Shown in pieces: positions 25,142 through 35,036 of a stretch of 64,000 nucleotides of DNA. Origin of the DNA: Exiguobacterium acetylicum (GTDB lineage: Bacteria; Bacillota; Bacilli; Exiguobacteriales; Exiguobacteriaceae). The notes beneath the pieces were generated by a model, which ran no database searches, was not told the DNA's origin, and saw nothing but the letters and a program-made list of their open reading frames with translations. A program made the translations under genes and the position numbers. Position 1 is the stretch's first letter, and each line of letters opens with the position of its first letter. The stretch spans positions 894,001 through 958,000 of the forward strand of contig NZ_CP082333.1 of assembly GCF_019890935.1 (NCBI RefSeq). The letters are read 5' to 3'.

Positions 25142-27214
25142 ATGGCTAAACGAATCACCGTACGAGGAAGACGGCGTAATCATCTGCCGCTTCGTCTGAA
25201 TTTAATGTTCTTCGTCGTTTTTTTATTGTTTGCGATTTTGATTTTCCGTTTAGGAGTCGTGCAAATCGTCAATGGTGAGAAAATTTCGCGGGAAGTTCAA
25301 AAAACAGAAATGATCGCATCAAAATATGAAGTGCCACGCGGAAAGATTTATGACCGGGATGGTCGTCTTTTGGTTGATACGATTTCTAAATACTCCATCG
25401 TCTACCGTCGAGCACAAACGACGAAAGTCGATGAACGCATTGAGATTGCACAACGCCTTGCGGCAATCATTGATTTGCCTAAAAAAGATTGGAAAGTCAC
25501 AGAACGTGATATTAAGGACTTCTGGATCGCGACAAACACGAAAGAGTCTGATCGTCGTTATCAAGAAGCCGTCAAACAGAAATATCCTTCAGCAGAAGCA
25601 CAAAGTAAACTATCAATCGCAGAACAGGATCAAATCCGATTAGATGCGATTACGAAAGACGATATCGATTATGACGATCAAACGATGGAAGTCATTGCGA
25701 TCAAACACAACATGGAAGTCGGATATGCGCTTGATCCACAACTCGTCAAACTCGGTGCTTCCGCAAAAGAGATGGCGATCATCGATGAAAATCTAGAAGA
25801 TTTAAAAGGTATATCGGTGGAACCGTTCTATGAGCGTTCTTATCCATATGAAGGAACACTTCGAAACATCTTCGGGAAGTATTCGAAGATTCCAGCAGAA
25901 CAACAAGCGGAGTTCAAAGCAAAAGGTTACAGCTTGAATGACCGTGTCGGAACATCATTCCTTGAACAACAGTATGAGGATCTTCTGCGCGGGAAACCCG
26001 CGTACGATGTGTATGAGACGTTCAATGGAGAGCCGGTCGGTGATCCAAAACGCGAAGAAGGCGAGTCCGGTAAAGATCTCGTTCTGACCGTGGATGCAGA
26101 GTACAACAAACAAGTCGACCAAATCATGCAACAAGCGATTAAAATGGGGCGTGGCATGGGTAGTCGTTATCTAAAAGAAGGTTACGCCGTCGTCATGAAC
26201 CCACAGACTGGTGAGATTCTTGCGATGTCTGGTCAAAAGCTGGATCCAGCAACCGGTAAGTTTTCGGATGTCGCAATCAATAACGTGTTGACGTCCCTTC
26301 AGATCGGTTCGACGATCAAAGGTGCAACGGTTGCGATGGGACTCGAGGAGGGCGTCATCCGTCAAAACGAAGTCATCAATGATGCGCCGATCACAATCGG
26401 GGGAACGAAAAAAGCATCGTACGTCAATATGGGAGCAATCACGGACTTGACGGCACTTGAGCGTTCATCAAACGTTTATATGTTCAACATTGCGATGCGG
26501 ATGGCGAAGTACCCAAGTAACGGTATTGCCGGAGCGAGTGTAGACGGAGCAGCTGCCATCATGCAGAATTACTATAGCCAATTCGGTCTTGGGGTGACGA
26601 CAGGTGTTGATTTGCCATACGAAGCAAAAGGTGTTCAAGGGACACCTGACCGTGTCACGCTACTCATGGACCGAGTCATCGGACAGTATGATGCTTTTAC
26701 ACCGCTACAAGTCGCACAGTATATTTCAACACTTGCCAACGGTGGCTATCGTGTTCAGCCGCACTTCTTAAAAGAAGTTCTCGCGTCGAATTCGATTGAA
26801 AAAGGAACGAAACAAGTTGATTATAGCTTTAAGACGAATTACCTGAATCGGATTGAAGTCAGTCAAGATAACATTGATCATGTCCGAGAAGGATTGCATC
26901 GTGTCGTCAAGGGAGAACGTGGTACAGCAAAAATCATCGCACAAACCGGTATTGATGCAGCTGCGAAAACAGGTACAGCGCAGGTCAGTGTCTATGGTGA
27001 TGATGGGATCGCCTTACGTGACGGAAGTGGTCAACCGGTTCGTTCATTGAACTCGAACCTTGTTGGCTGGGCACCGTACGATAATCCAGAGATGGCATGG
27101 GCCGTGTTCCTTCCTTATATGGAACAAGAAACCGTCAACTCAAAAATCGGTCACGATCTTGTCAAAGCGTACTTTAATGTCAAAGATATCCCGTGGCAAA
27201 CTAAGCCAAATTAA
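25142..27214 (+). CDS. pbpA: Class B penicillin-binding protein 2 (PbpA type)
   Basis: 690 residues. Short basic cytosolic start (KRITVRGRRRN), one membrane helix (about 20-42), dimerisation domain with VPRGKIYDRDGRLL, and a C-terminal transpeptidase domain with the three active-site motifs S-T-I-K (IGSTIKGAT), S-S-N (ERSSNVYMF) and K-T-G (AAKTGTAQV). It cross-links peptidoglycan, most likely for lateral wall growth and rod shape. Position between sodA and pst corresponds to pbpA of B. subtilis. Confidence 0.93.
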   Translation: MAKRITVRGRRRNHLPLRLNLMFFVVFLLFAILIFRLGVVQIVNGEKISREVQKTEMIASKYEVPRGKIYDRDGRLLVDTISKYSIVYRRAQTTKVDERIEIAQRLAAIIDLPKKDWKVTERDIKDFWIATNTKESDRRYQEAVKQKYPSAEAQSKLSIAEQDQIRLDAITKDDIDYDDQTMEVIAIKHNMEVGYALDPQLVKLGASAKEMAIIDENLEDLKGISVEPFYERSYPYEGTLRNIFGKYSKIPAEQQAEFKAKGYSLNDRVGTSFLEQQYEDLLRGKPAYDVYETFNGEPVGDPKREEGESGKDLVLTVDAEYNKQVDQIMQQAIKMGRGMGSRYLKEGYAVVMNPQTGEILAMSGQKLDPATGKFSDVAINNVLTSLQIGSTIKGATVAMGLEEGVIRQNEVINDAPITIGGTKKASYVNMGAITDLTALERSSNVYMFNIAMRMAKYPSNGIAGASVDGAAAIMQNYYSQFGLGVTTGVDLPYEAKGVQGTPDRVTLLMDRVIGQYDAFTPLQVAQYISTLANGGYRVQPHFLKEVLASNSIEKGTKQVDYSFKTNYLNRIEVSQDNIDHVREGLHRVVKGERGTAKIIAQTGIDAAAKTGTAQVSVYGDDGIALRDGSGQPVRSLNSNLVGWAPYDNPEMAWAVFLPYMEQETVNSKIGHDLVKAYFNVKDIPWQTKPN

Positions 27215-27221
27215 CTAGATG

Positions 27222-27253
27222 AAAAACGAGAGTGAGCAATCACTCTCGTTTTT
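27222..27253 (+). terminator. Terminator of pbpA
   Basis: AAAACGAGAGTG / CACTCTCGTTTT stem with T-run. Confidence 0.88.
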
Positions 27254-27313
27254 TTGTTTGCATTGACCTTTTTTTCTAATGGATTTCGAATTGTAAACAC
27301 TAAAAAACACGCC

Positions 27314-27370
27314 TTTACAATTCTTTTACGTTGGATTCATTTCGTTTTAATAGTTCATCCGTAGTATAAG
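27314..27370 (+). promoter_or_regulatory. PhoP-box array and promoter of pst operon
   Basis: Four hexamers in strict 11-bp phase: TTTACA (27314), TTTACG (27325), TTCATT (27336), TTAATA (27347), close to the Bacillus PhoP repeat TT(A/T/C)ACA-N5. A -10 like TATAAG lies at 27365-27370, so the array covers the -35 position, as in PhoP-activated promoters. Confidence 0.65.
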
Positions 27371-27439
27371 TCTTGTAAGGAAAACGGATAAAAAGTCGTA
27401 GCATCGTCAGCGACATACTTTCGAGGAGGAAAATTAATC

Positions 27440-28384
27440 ATGTCTTGGATGAAAAAAACAGCACTCATCACAACGGTAGCATCAATCGCAGTAGTGGGGG
27501 CAGCATGTGGTAACGATAAAGGCGGTTCTGCTAGTTCATCTGATTTAAAAGGAAAAATCGCAATCGACGGTTCTTCTACTGTCTTCCCGATCATGGAAGC
27601 TGTCGGTGAAGAATATTCAATGGAACAACCTGACGTAGATGTCACAGTCGGTGTCTCTGGTACAGGTGGCGGATTCAAACGCTTCGTCGTTGGTGAAACA
27701 GATCTTTCGAATGCGTCGCGTGAAATTAAAGAAGAAGAAGCAGCTGAAGCGAAAAAGAACAATATTGAATTCACAAAAATGGCACTCGCATATGACGGTT
27801 TGACTGTCGCAGTCAGCAAAGAAAATACATGGGTAAAAGAGCTCACAATGGAGCAACTCGAGAAAATCTGGCTCGACCCGAACATCAAGACTTGGAAAGA
27901 TGTCGATTCTTCTTATCCGGCTGAACCACTTAAATTCTTCAGCCCAGGGAAAGATTCAGGAACATTCGACTTCTTCTCTGAGGAAGTACTTGAGAAAAAA
28001 GATATGCGTAAAGATGTTCAATTATCAGAAGACGATAACGTTCTCGTCAAAGGTGTTGAAGGAACGAAAGGCGCAATCGGATACTTCGGTTATGCGTACT
28101 ACGCTGAGAATAAAGATAAGTTGAAGGAAGTACCACTTTCTGCTGAAGGAAAAGACGCAGTCGATCCAACACCAGAAACGATCAAAGATCTTTCTTATCC
28201 ACTATCACGTGAAATCTACACGTACATCAATAACAAATCGATGAAAGACAAAAAACAAGTCGCTGACTTCGTTCAGTTCACGAACGAAAACGCTGGTGAT
28301 CTTGCTGAAGAAGTCGGATATATCAAAATGCCGCAAGATCGTTACGATGAAAACGCAAAAGCAATTGAAGACGCAATGAAATAA
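27440..28384 (+). CDS. pstS: Phosphate ABC transporter, phosphate-binding lipoprotein
   Basis: 314 residues. Signal peptide with lipobox (VGAAC, Cys near residue 23) and a Ser/Gly linker, then the PstS fold: IDGSSTVFPI, GVSGTGGGFKRF, SPGKDSGTFDFF bind the phosphate. It captures Pi outside the membrane for the PstCAB importer. AGGAGG precedes the ATG. A strong intercistronic hairpin separates it from pstC, as expected for the most highly made subunit. Confidence 0.96.
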   Translation: MSWMKKTALITTVASIAVVGAACGNDKGGSASSSDLKGKIAIDGSSTVFPIMEAVGEEYSMEQPDVDVTVGVSGTGGGFKRFVVGETDLSNASREIKEEEAAEAKKNNIEFTKMALAYDGLTVAVSKENTWVKELTMEQLEKIWLDPNIKTWKDVDSSYPAEPLKFFSPGKDSGTFDFFSEEVLEKKDMRKDVQLSEDDNVLVKGVEGTKGAIGYFGYAYYAENKDKLKEVPLSAEGKDAVDPTPETIKDLSYPLSREIYTYINNKSMKDKKQVADFVQFTNENAGDLAEEVGYIKMPQDRYDENAKAIEDAMK

Positions 28385-28395
28385 ATCATCGAGTC

Positions 28396-28445
28396 ATGAG
28401 GATGGCCCAACCGGGGAAGTCTGTACCGGTTGGGTCCCGTTCTCA
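28396..28445 (+). other. Intercistronic hairpin pstS-pstC
   Basis: CCCAACCGG / CCGGTTGGG stem inside an outer ATGAG/CTCAT pairing. No T-run follows. Probably stabilises the pstS part of a processed transcript or attenuates downstream expression. Confidence 0.6.
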
Positions 28446-28474
28446 TGTCAAGAAGGAGTAGGGAGTGAAGAAGG

Positions 28475-29416
28475 ATGAGTTCAACACAAAATAAATCGGT
28501 TCGCGAGCTGATTCAACAGAACCGACAGCAAAAATATAGTATGAAAAACGTCATGGAACGCGTCATGCCAATCGTGTTATTCCTTTGTGCGTTCGTCTCG
28601 GTCGTTACGACCATCGGCATCATTCTCACGTTAGTCATTGAAACAGAGCACTTCTTCGAAGTCGTTCCGTTCAAGGAATTCTTCGGCAGTACGAGCTGGT
28701 ATCCACTCAACTCACAACCAGAGTATGGAATTTGGCCACTTGTCGTCGGGACGCTTGAGATTACCGTGATTGCGATGCTAGTTGCCGTGCCGATCGGTCT
28801 CACATCAGCGATTTATTTAAGTGAGTACGCGTCAGACCGCGCACGCCGTATCTTAAAACCAATTCTTGAAGTGTTAGCAGGTGTTCCAACAATCGTCTTC
28901 GGATTCTTCGCGTTGACGTTCGTTACACCATTACTCGTAAAATTGATTCCAGGAATTCAAATTTACAATGCGCTTAGCCCAGGGATTGTCGTCGGAATCA
29001 TGATCATTCCGATGATCGCTTCGATTTCTGAGGATGCGATGAGCTCTGTCCCGAAAAAGATTCGTGATGGTGCGCTTGCACTCGGTTCGACACGTCTTGA
29101 AGTTGCATTGAAAGTCGTCGTTCCAGCTGCTTTATCAGGTATCATTGCATCGATCGTACTCGGTATGTCACGGGCAATCGGTGAGACGATGATCGTAACA
29201 ATCGCTGGTGGTTCGAATCCGACAGCTGCGATCGATCCACTCGAGCCAGTCCAAACGATGACAGCGTATATCGTTCAGGTCGCCTTAGGTGATGCTGGAT
29301 TTGGAACTGTCGAATATTACAGTATCTATGCGGTTGGTACACTCTTGTTCGTCTTCACATTAGTGATGAACTTACTTGCGAACTGGATCACACGCCGCTT
29401 CAGAGAGGAGTACTAA
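28475..29416 (+). CDS. pstC: Phosphate ABC transporter permease PstC
   Basis: 313 residues, six membrane helices, with the binding-protein-dependent permease (EAA-type) loop near [18 protein letters not shown] and the PstC-typical [11 protein letters not shown]. Forms the channel for phosphate with PstA. Ends one base before the pstA start codon. Confidence 0.95.
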   Translation: MSSTQNKSVRELIQQNRQQKYSMKNVMERVMPIVLFLCAFVSVVTTIGIILTLVIETEHFFEVVPFKEFFGSTSWYPLNSQPEYGIWPLVVGTLEITVIAMLVAVPIGLTSAIYLSEYASDRARRILKPILEVLAGVPTIVFGFFALTFVTPLLVKLIPGIQIYNALSPGIVVGIMIIPMIASISEDAMSSVPKKIRDGALALGSTRLEVALKVVVPAALSGIIASIVLGMSRAIGETMIVTIAGGSNPTAAIDPLEPVQTMTAYIVQVALGDAGFGTVEYYSIYAVGTLLFVFTLVMNLLANWITRRFREEY

Positions 29417-29417
29417 G

Positions 29418-30326
29418 ATGGCCTTACCAGAAAAGCAACCTGTCTCAAAGAAATTCATTGATCCGGTCGCGGTGAAGAAATCCATTAGCCAGCGACTCGT
29501 CGTCAACAACGTCACAAAAGTCATTTTCCTTGCTGGACTGTTCTTCGGTCTCGTCGTCTTAGGTATTCTCTTGTTCGGCGTCATCCGTGACGGTGCATCA
29601 TGGTTATCACTTGAGTTTCTACAAAATGCACCATCACGCCGTTCGGAACGTGCCGGGATTTATCCGGCGTTAATGGGCTCCATCTTCTTGATGCTCCTCA
29701 TCATCCCGATGATTTTCATCATTGGTGTCGGGGCAGCGATTTACCTAGAAGAGTACGCGAAAAAGAGTCGGATGACTTCATTCATCGAAGTCAACATCTC
29801 AAACCTTGCTGGTGTTCCGTCAATCGTCTTCGGTTTACTTGGTTTGACGTTCTTCGTACGTAACATGGGCTTCGGTTCAACATTGATTGCAGGAGCATTG
29901 ACACTCGCGTTGATGAGTCTTCCGGTCGTCATTGTCTCGTCCCAAGAGGCAATCCGTGCCGTTCCACAAGCGATGCGTCATGCATCACTTGCACTCGGTG
30001 CTTCGAAATGGCAAACAACGTTCAAAGTCGTTCTTCCGGCGTCACTACCGGGTGTCATCACTGGGATCATCTTGGCTGTATCTCGAGCGATTGGTGAGAC
30101 AGCACCACTCATCATGGTCGGAGCTGCGATTTTCATTGCTCGTGCGCCAGAAAGTATTTTCTCAGAGTTCACAGCATTACCGATTCAAATCTACAACTGG
30201 ACAAGTCGTCCACAAGCGGACTTCCAAGGACTTGCAGCAGCAGGCATCATCGTCTTAATGGTTATCCTCTTGACGATGAACTCACTTGCAATCTGGATCC
30301 GGAACCGATTCTCAAAACGCTACTAA
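29418..30326 (+). CDS. pstA: Phosphate ABC transporter permease PstA
   Basis: 302 residues, six hydrophobic segments, EAA-type loop at ALGASKWQTTFKVVLPASLPG and the PstA-typical GETAPLIMVGAA. The ATG at 29418 has AGAGAGGAG upstream; a longer frame beginning inside pstC is not supported. Partner of PstC in the importer. Confidence 0.95.
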   Translation: MALPEKQPVSKKFIDPVAVKKSISQRLVVNNVTKVIFLAGLFFGLVVLGILLFGVIRDGASWLSLEFLQNAPSRRSERAGIYPALMGSIFLMLLIIPMIFIIGVGAAIYLEEYAKKSRMTSFIEVNISNLAGVPSIVFGLLGLTFFVRNMGFGSTLIAGALTLALMSLPVVIVSSQEAIRAVPQAMRHASLALGASKWQTTFKVVLPASLPGVITGIILAVSRAIGETAPLIMVGAAIFIARAPESIFSEFTALPIQIYNWTSRPQADFQGLAAAGIIVLMVILLTMNSLAIWIRNRFSKRY

Positions 30327-30371
30327 TCGAACGAGATAGATAGAAGGGATTTCTTTTAAGGAGGAAGACAG

Positions 30372-31202
30372 ATGATGGATACGAAGCTGAATACGAAATC
30401 AGTCGTTACAGAAGGGACAGAGCGTATGAATCAACCAGTAGCAGCACGTGAGAGCGTCTATAACGTCAAAGACTTAAACTTATGGTACGGTGACGATCAT
30501 GCGCTGAAAGATGTCAATCTCGACATTAAGAAAAATGAAGTCACGGCAATCATTGGACCGTCTGGCTGCGGGAAATCGACATTCATCAAAACATTGAATC
30601 GAATGGTCGAACTCGTTCCGATCGTACGGACGAATGGTGCAATCGAGTATCACGGACGTAATATCTTTGATAAAGAATACGGTGTCGAAGAATTACGGAC
30701 ATCGGTCGGAATGGTCTTCCAGCAACCGAACCCATTTCCAAAATCAATTTATGACAACATCGCTTATGGTCCTCGTGTCCACGGTGTTAAAAACAAAAAA
30801 ATCCTCGACGAGATCGTCGAACGTAGTTTACGCCGTGCAGCGATCTGGGATGAAGTCAAAGATCGTTTGAACGAAAATGCCTATGGTCTTTCTGGTGGTC
30901 AGCAACAACGTCTTTGTATCGCGCGTTGTCTTGCAATCGAGCCAGATGTCATCTTGATGGATGAGCCGACATCGGCACTTGACCCGATTTCTACATTAAA
31001 AGTAGAAGAACTCGTCCAAGAGTTGAAATCAGACTACTCGATCATCATCGTGACACACAACATGCAACAGGCTGCACGTGTTTCAGACAAAACAGCGTTC
31101 TTCTTGAATGGTGAAGTCGTCGAGTTCGATCAAACAGACCGGATCTTTGGCAATCCGAGTGACAAACGGACGGAAGATTACATTTCAGGACGATTCGGAT
31201 AA
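30372..31202 (+). CDS. pstB: Phosphate ABC transporter ATP-binding protein PstB
   Basis: 276 residues. Walker [11 protein letters not shown]-loop [15 protein letters not shown] (typical for PstB), signature [16 protein letters not shown], Walker [14 protein letters not shown], and [15 protein letters not shown]. The first 30 residues are an unconserved leader, so a start at 30426 (second Met region) is possible, but AAGGAGGAAGACAG before 30372 supports the longer form. Confidence 0.95.
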   Translation: MMDTKLNTKSVVTEGTERMNQPVAARESVYNVKDLNLWYGDDHALKDVNLDIKKNEVTAIIGPSGCGKSTFIKTLNRMVELVPIVRTNGAIEYHGRNIFDKEYGVEELRTSVGMVFQQPNPFPKSIYDNIAYGPRVHGVKNKKILDEIVERSLRRAAIWDEVKDRLNENAYGLSGGQQQRLCIARCLAIEPDVILMDEPTSALDPISTLKVEELVQELKSDYSIIIVTHNMQQAARVSDKTAFFLNGEVVEFDQTDRIFGNPSDKRTEDYISGRFG

Positions 31203-31220
31203 GAAGGGGAGACGAGACGA

Positions 31221-31883
31221 ATGGCAGCGAACCGTACGATTTTTGGAGAAAATCTTGCAATACTCGATCAAAAGGTCTTTTTACTGGCTCGTAAGACGAT
31301 GCAACAGATCGCAACAACGGCAGAAGCACTCGAAAAATATGATCAAGACATCGCGCGTGGTGTCATCGAAAATGATAATGAACTCGATGATCTTGAACTT
31401 GAAATCAACGATGATGCGATTTTATTAATCGCGAAGCAACAACCCGTTGCGACGGATTTACGACGAATTATCACCGCGATGAAAATTTCGTCGGATCTTG
31501 AACGGATTGCAGATTATGCGGGGAATATCTCAAAAGCGGTTCTACGTGTCGAAACATTCCCGTATGTCATCGATATTTCGTTGTTGAAGGAAGCATTCGA
31601 GACATTACTGGATATGACGGAAACTGCAATCGTTGCCTATCGTGACGGAGATGTCGAGAAAGCAAAAGCCTTGTCTGATCTCGATAACGTCATTGATGAG
31701 ACGACATATAAGGCACTTCGCCAGTACATGCGTCATATGTCACTTCAGCCGATCGTCGTCGATGAAGTCATGCAATTCACGAATATTTGCCGCTACATCG
31801 AGCGGATGGGTGATCATTTGACGAACGTCGGGGAGCATCTGATCTATCTCGAAAAAGGAAAACATTATGATTTAAACGGATGA
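31221..31883 (+). CDS. phoU: Phosphate transport regulator PhoU
   Basis: 220 residues, two three-helix PhoU repeats, each with a metal-binding E/D-rich motif (SDLERIADYAGNI, CRYIERMGDHLTN). Damps phosphate uptake and Pho signalling by contacting PstB and the PhoR-type kinase. Last gene of the pst operon, followed by a strong terminator. Confidence 0.95.
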   Translation: MAANRTIFGENLAILDQKVFLLARKTMQQIATTAEALEKYDQDIARGVIENDNELDDLELEINDDAILLIAKQQPVATDLRRIITAMKISSDLERIADYAGNISKAVLRVETFPYVIDISLLKEAFETLLDMTETAIVAYRDGDVEKAKALSDLDNVIDETTYKALRQYMRHMSLQPIVVDEVMQFTNICRYIERMGDHLTNVGEHLIYLEKGKHYDLNG

Positions 31884-31888
31884 ATCAA

Positions 31889-31925
31889 GTAGGCAGGAGG
31901 AATTTCCTCTGCCTACTTTTTTTGT
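31889..31925 (+). terminator. Terminator of pst-phoU operon
   Basis: GTAGGCAGAGGAA-type stem (AAGTAGGCAGGAGG / CCTCTGCCTACTT) followed by TTTTTTT. Confidence 0.88.
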
Positions 31926-31990
31926 AAAGGGATTCGAAACACGTTTGTAGAATAGGAAAGAAGTGAATAATGACAGAGAGGTGATTGGGA

Positions 31991-32716
31991 ATGCTTGAGC
32001 AAATCATTAAAATGAAGGAACAAGGGCTGACAACAAAACAAATCGCAGCTCAATTGGATACGACTGAAGGAAAAATCAAATATGCTTGGACTAAATATCG
32101 TAAATCGTTAACAGAACAACCTTCTGTAGCAGCGCCGAAAGTAAAATCAAAAACGGTCAAGCAGACGAAAAAGTCGACTGCACCGGTATTAGACGTCGTA
32201 CCGTCTGTGCAAGTGGTACCTTCGCTAGAACGCGATGCGTTTGGAATGGCGACACATTACGAGGATGACATCCTCCACGCCATCGTTCAGTCACCGACAG
32301 CGTTATACGTCTACTGGGAATTATCTGAACTGTCGAAACAGTTGCTAGAGACGCACTATCACACGACGTTTGATTCGTTCCGTAAAGAATTACGCATCAT
32401 TGATATTACGCTTGTTGAATACGAACAAGGACAGGCAAATCGGACGTATCAGTTCGAGCTACCAGAAATGACGAATGCTTGGTTCGTTCGACCAGTCGCC
32501 CCGAATACTACATACATCATTGAATGGGGCATTCAAACGATCGACGGGGACTTTGTCCCAGTACTGCGTTCAAAACCAGTCGAAACGCCACGTGACGAGC
32601 CAGTCACGGACGGACGGTTCGCGGAAGTCGTGCATCATTGGCAATATGGAGAGGTCGAACAACCGGAATGGGTCGAAGTATTACGTCCTTATTCCTATTT
32701 CGATCGCGTCCGGTAA
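31991..32716 (+). CDS. DUF4912 domain protein with N-terminal HTH-like segment
   Basis: 241 residues from the ATG at 31991 (AGAGGTG 7 nt upstream). Residues 1-35 look like a helix-turn-helix or resolvase-type hinge (QGLTTKQIAAQLDTTEGKIKYAW). A Lys/Pro/Val linker follows, then a DUF4912 domain (about 95-215) with ALYVYWELSE and TTYIIEWGIQTIDGDF. The family is found near carbohydrate genes but lacks an assigned function. It sits 32 bp upstream of the GH57 gene, surely in one transcript. Confidence 0.8.
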   Translation: MLEQIIKMKEQGLTTKQIAAQLDTTEGKIKYAWTKYRKSLTEQPSVAAPKVKSKTVKQTKKSTAPVLDVVPSVQVVPSLERDAFGMATHYEDDILHAIVQSPTALYVYWELSELSKQLLETHYHTTFDSFRKELRIIDITLVEYEQGQANRTYQFELPEMTNAWFVRPVAPNTTYIIEWGIQTIDGDFVPVLRSKPVETPRDEPVTDGRFAEVVHHWQYGEVEQPEWVEVLRPYSYFDRVR

Positions 32717-32748
32717 TGGAATTAGAGAGAGGGAAAGGAAGAGAAGCT

Positions 32749-34932
32749 ATGCGAAAAGGATATTTTTCACTCGTCTTACATGCACATTTACCATATATCC
32801 GTCATGAAGAGGCACATCGTCTAGAAGAGCGGTGGATGTATGAAGCGATTTCAGAAACCTACATCCCATTATTGTGGGAGGTCGATCGCTTATCACGTCC
32901 GCTCGGCTGGACGGTCAGCATTTCACCACCCGTCATCGAGATGCTTGCCGATCCATTGATTCAAGAGCGGTATATCGAGCATATCGAGGATACGTTACGT
33001 TTGATTCGCCAGGAACTAAAACGAGAGCTTGCTCAAAAGGAACGAGATGCGCTTCTTTTCTATCAAGACCGTTATCAAGACTTATTGAATACGTTCCTTC
33101 ACTGGGAAAAAGATTTGAACCGCGCATTCCGTCATTACAAGGAGCAAGGTTATCTTGATTTGATTACGTGTACGGCGACGCACGGATTCAGTCCGCACAT
33201 GTTGTCCGAACAAGCGGCACGTTCTGAAATTCAGACAGGATTGAACTGTTTTGAACGTCATTACGGATTCCGTCCAACTGGTCTTTGGATGCCAGAGTGT
33301 GCGTATACGCCAGGACTTGACCGTATTTTGTACGAAGAGGGTATTCGTTATACATTCGTTGACGAACATTCAATCTTAAACGCGGATCCGTCACCGAAAC
33401 ACGGAATCGGAGCACCTGTCTATTCGCCGCACGGTGTGGCACTCTTCCCCCGTGATCAAATCATTTCCGGGAAGATTTGGAGCTCTGCCATCGGATACCC
33501 GGGTCATCCGGATTACCGTGAGTTTTATCGTGACCTTGCGTACGATCGAGAGTGGGATCAAATCGCTGAGTTCATGCACCCAGAAGGACTACGTTATGAT
33601 ACAGGATTGAAATTGCATCGCGTAACAGGAGAAACGGATCAAAAAGACTATTATGTCCGTGATTGGGCATGGCAACGGACAAGTGAGCACGCAGCAGACT
33701 TCGCACAAGCACTCGGTGAACATTTAGATGCGCATCAAGGACAAGACTTCCCACCATTCCTTGTCACAGCACCATTTGATGCCGAATTGTTCGGTCACTG
33801 GTGGTTTGAAGGTCCCGACTTCCTCGGTAAAGCGATGGAACGTTTAGAAGATCAAGGAATTGAGTCGATTTCACCGGCAATCTTCCTCGAACGTCACTTC
33901 CAAGACATCGACACGGCACACGTCGCGATGGGAACGTGGGGACGAAAAGGCTACGCGGAAGTCTGGATCAATGAACGGAATGACTGGATGATTCGTCATC
34001 TCCATCAACTTGAGAAGAGACTAGCAGGTATCGTAGCCCGAAATCGTCATCAAGATGCATTGACTGTCAAAGCGAAGCGTCAACTCATTCGAGAATACCT
34101 CCTCGCTGTCTCGAGCGACTGGCCGTTCATCCTCGATGGACAGACGACAGCGCAATATGCTGCGAATCGTTTCCGTGAGCACATCCTACGTTTTGAAGAA
34201 ACTGAGCGTCGCCTGGATGCTGAGGAGCTGACGGTGGAATGGTTGGATGATCGATATCGCGAATATCCTTTCCTTCAAGATTCAGATATTGAACCGGATG
34301 TCTTCTTGACGGCACATGATTACTACGTGGCAGTGAAGCGTGAGAAATCTTGGAATACGGATGCCATCTTGTTATTCGTCCGACAATATGATGCGTCAGA
34401 CCGGCCAGCTTCGGAGCTCGCTCGACGACTTGCTGCTGCTGGTGAGAACGTCTATGTCGTCACGGAACATCCGGAAGCGTATCGATTTGAAGAAGGTGTT
34501 CACGTTTACGGAGTGCAAGTGACGGGTCTACCGCTGGTTCAGACCTATAACCAACTGGCGGCACTAAATTTAGCCTTCTTACGCCAAGCGCAAGCCTTGA
34601 GTAAGATCGTTGATTTCGCAGTCATTCACAACTTCAACATGGAAACCGCATCAGCTGCCCAAGCTATCGCGAAGATCAAAGAGTTGCCACTCGTCAGTAA
34701 CGTCTACGATGTCGAAAGTGAGCGTTCTCCTGATCGTTCAGGTGGTTTGGTCGTTGCCTTAAAACGACTTGAAGGAGATGCGTTGCGCCAATCAGCGGTC
34801 GTTTATCTAGAACGAGAAGAGTCACGTCACGGGGTGGAACAAGAGTATCACGTCGAAAAGAAGCCACTGCGTTTTGAAGAGAACCTTGAAAAACCATATC
34901 AACACGTGACGAATCCGAAAAAGAACGGATGA
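32749..34932 (+). CDS. GH57 family protein (1,4-alpha-glucan branching type) with GT4-like tail
   Basis: 727 residues from the ATG at 32749 (AGGGAAAGGAAG upstream). The GH57 barrel starts YFSLVLHAHLPYIRH, has the nucleophile Glu in GLWMPECAY and the acid/base Asp in TAPFDAELFGHWWFEG, and a C-terminal helical domain with SSDWPFIL. This matches GH57 branching enzymes that form alpha-1,6 links. From about residue 538 comes an extra Rossmann-like segment (DAILLFVRQYD, HNFNMETASAAQAIAK, PLVSNVYDVESERS) that resembles the N-terminal half of a GT4/GT5 glucan synthase; the donor-binding half is missing. Coupled to the DUF4912 gene. Confidence 0.88.
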   Translation: MRKGYFSLVLHAHLPYIRHEEAHRLEERWMYEAISETYIPLLWEVDRLSRPLGWTVSISPPVIEMLADPLIQERYIEHIEDTLRLIRQELKRELAQKERDALLFYQDRYQDLLNTFLHWEKDLNRAFRHYKEQGYLDLITCTATHGFSPHMLSEQAARSEIQTGLNCFERHYGFRPTGLWMPECAYTPGLDRILYEEGIRYTFVDEHSILNADPSPKHGIGAPVYSPHGVALFPRDQIISGKIWSSAIGYPGHPDYREFYRDLAYDREWDQIAEFMHPEGLRYDTGLKLHRVTGETDQKDYYVRDWAWQRTSEHAADFAQALGEHLDAHQGQDFPPFLVTAPFDAELFGHWWFEGPDFLGKAMERLEDQGIESISPAIFLERHFQDIDTAHVAMGTWGRKGYAEVWINERNDWMIRHLHQLEKRLAGIVARNRHQDALTVKAKRQLIREYLLAVSSDWPFILDGQTTAQYAANRFREHILRFEETERRLDAEELTVEWLDDRYREYPFLQDSDIEPDVFLTAHDYYVAVKREKSWNTDAILLFVRQYDASDRPASELARRLAAAGENVYVVTEHPEAYRFEEGVHVYGVQVTGLPLVQTYNQLAALNLAFLRQAQALSKIVDFAVIHNFNMETASAAQAIAKIKELPLVSNVYDVESERSPDRSGGLVVALKRLEGDALRQSAVVYLEREESRHGVEQEYHVEKKPLRFEENLEKPYQHVTNPKKNG

Positions 34933-35036
34933 ACAGTTGCAATTCCTTTCCTTTCTTGGTACGATACTTGAGTATGCTTAACCTTATGTAAAGCAAAATC
35001 ACTTGATACATCGAGAGCTAGATAGGAGGGAATCCC

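Noticed and set aside
27355-27888. 177-codon antisense frame over pstS
   Set aside because: Ser/Phe-rich shadow of a secreted protein gene; covers the PhoP region with no own signals.
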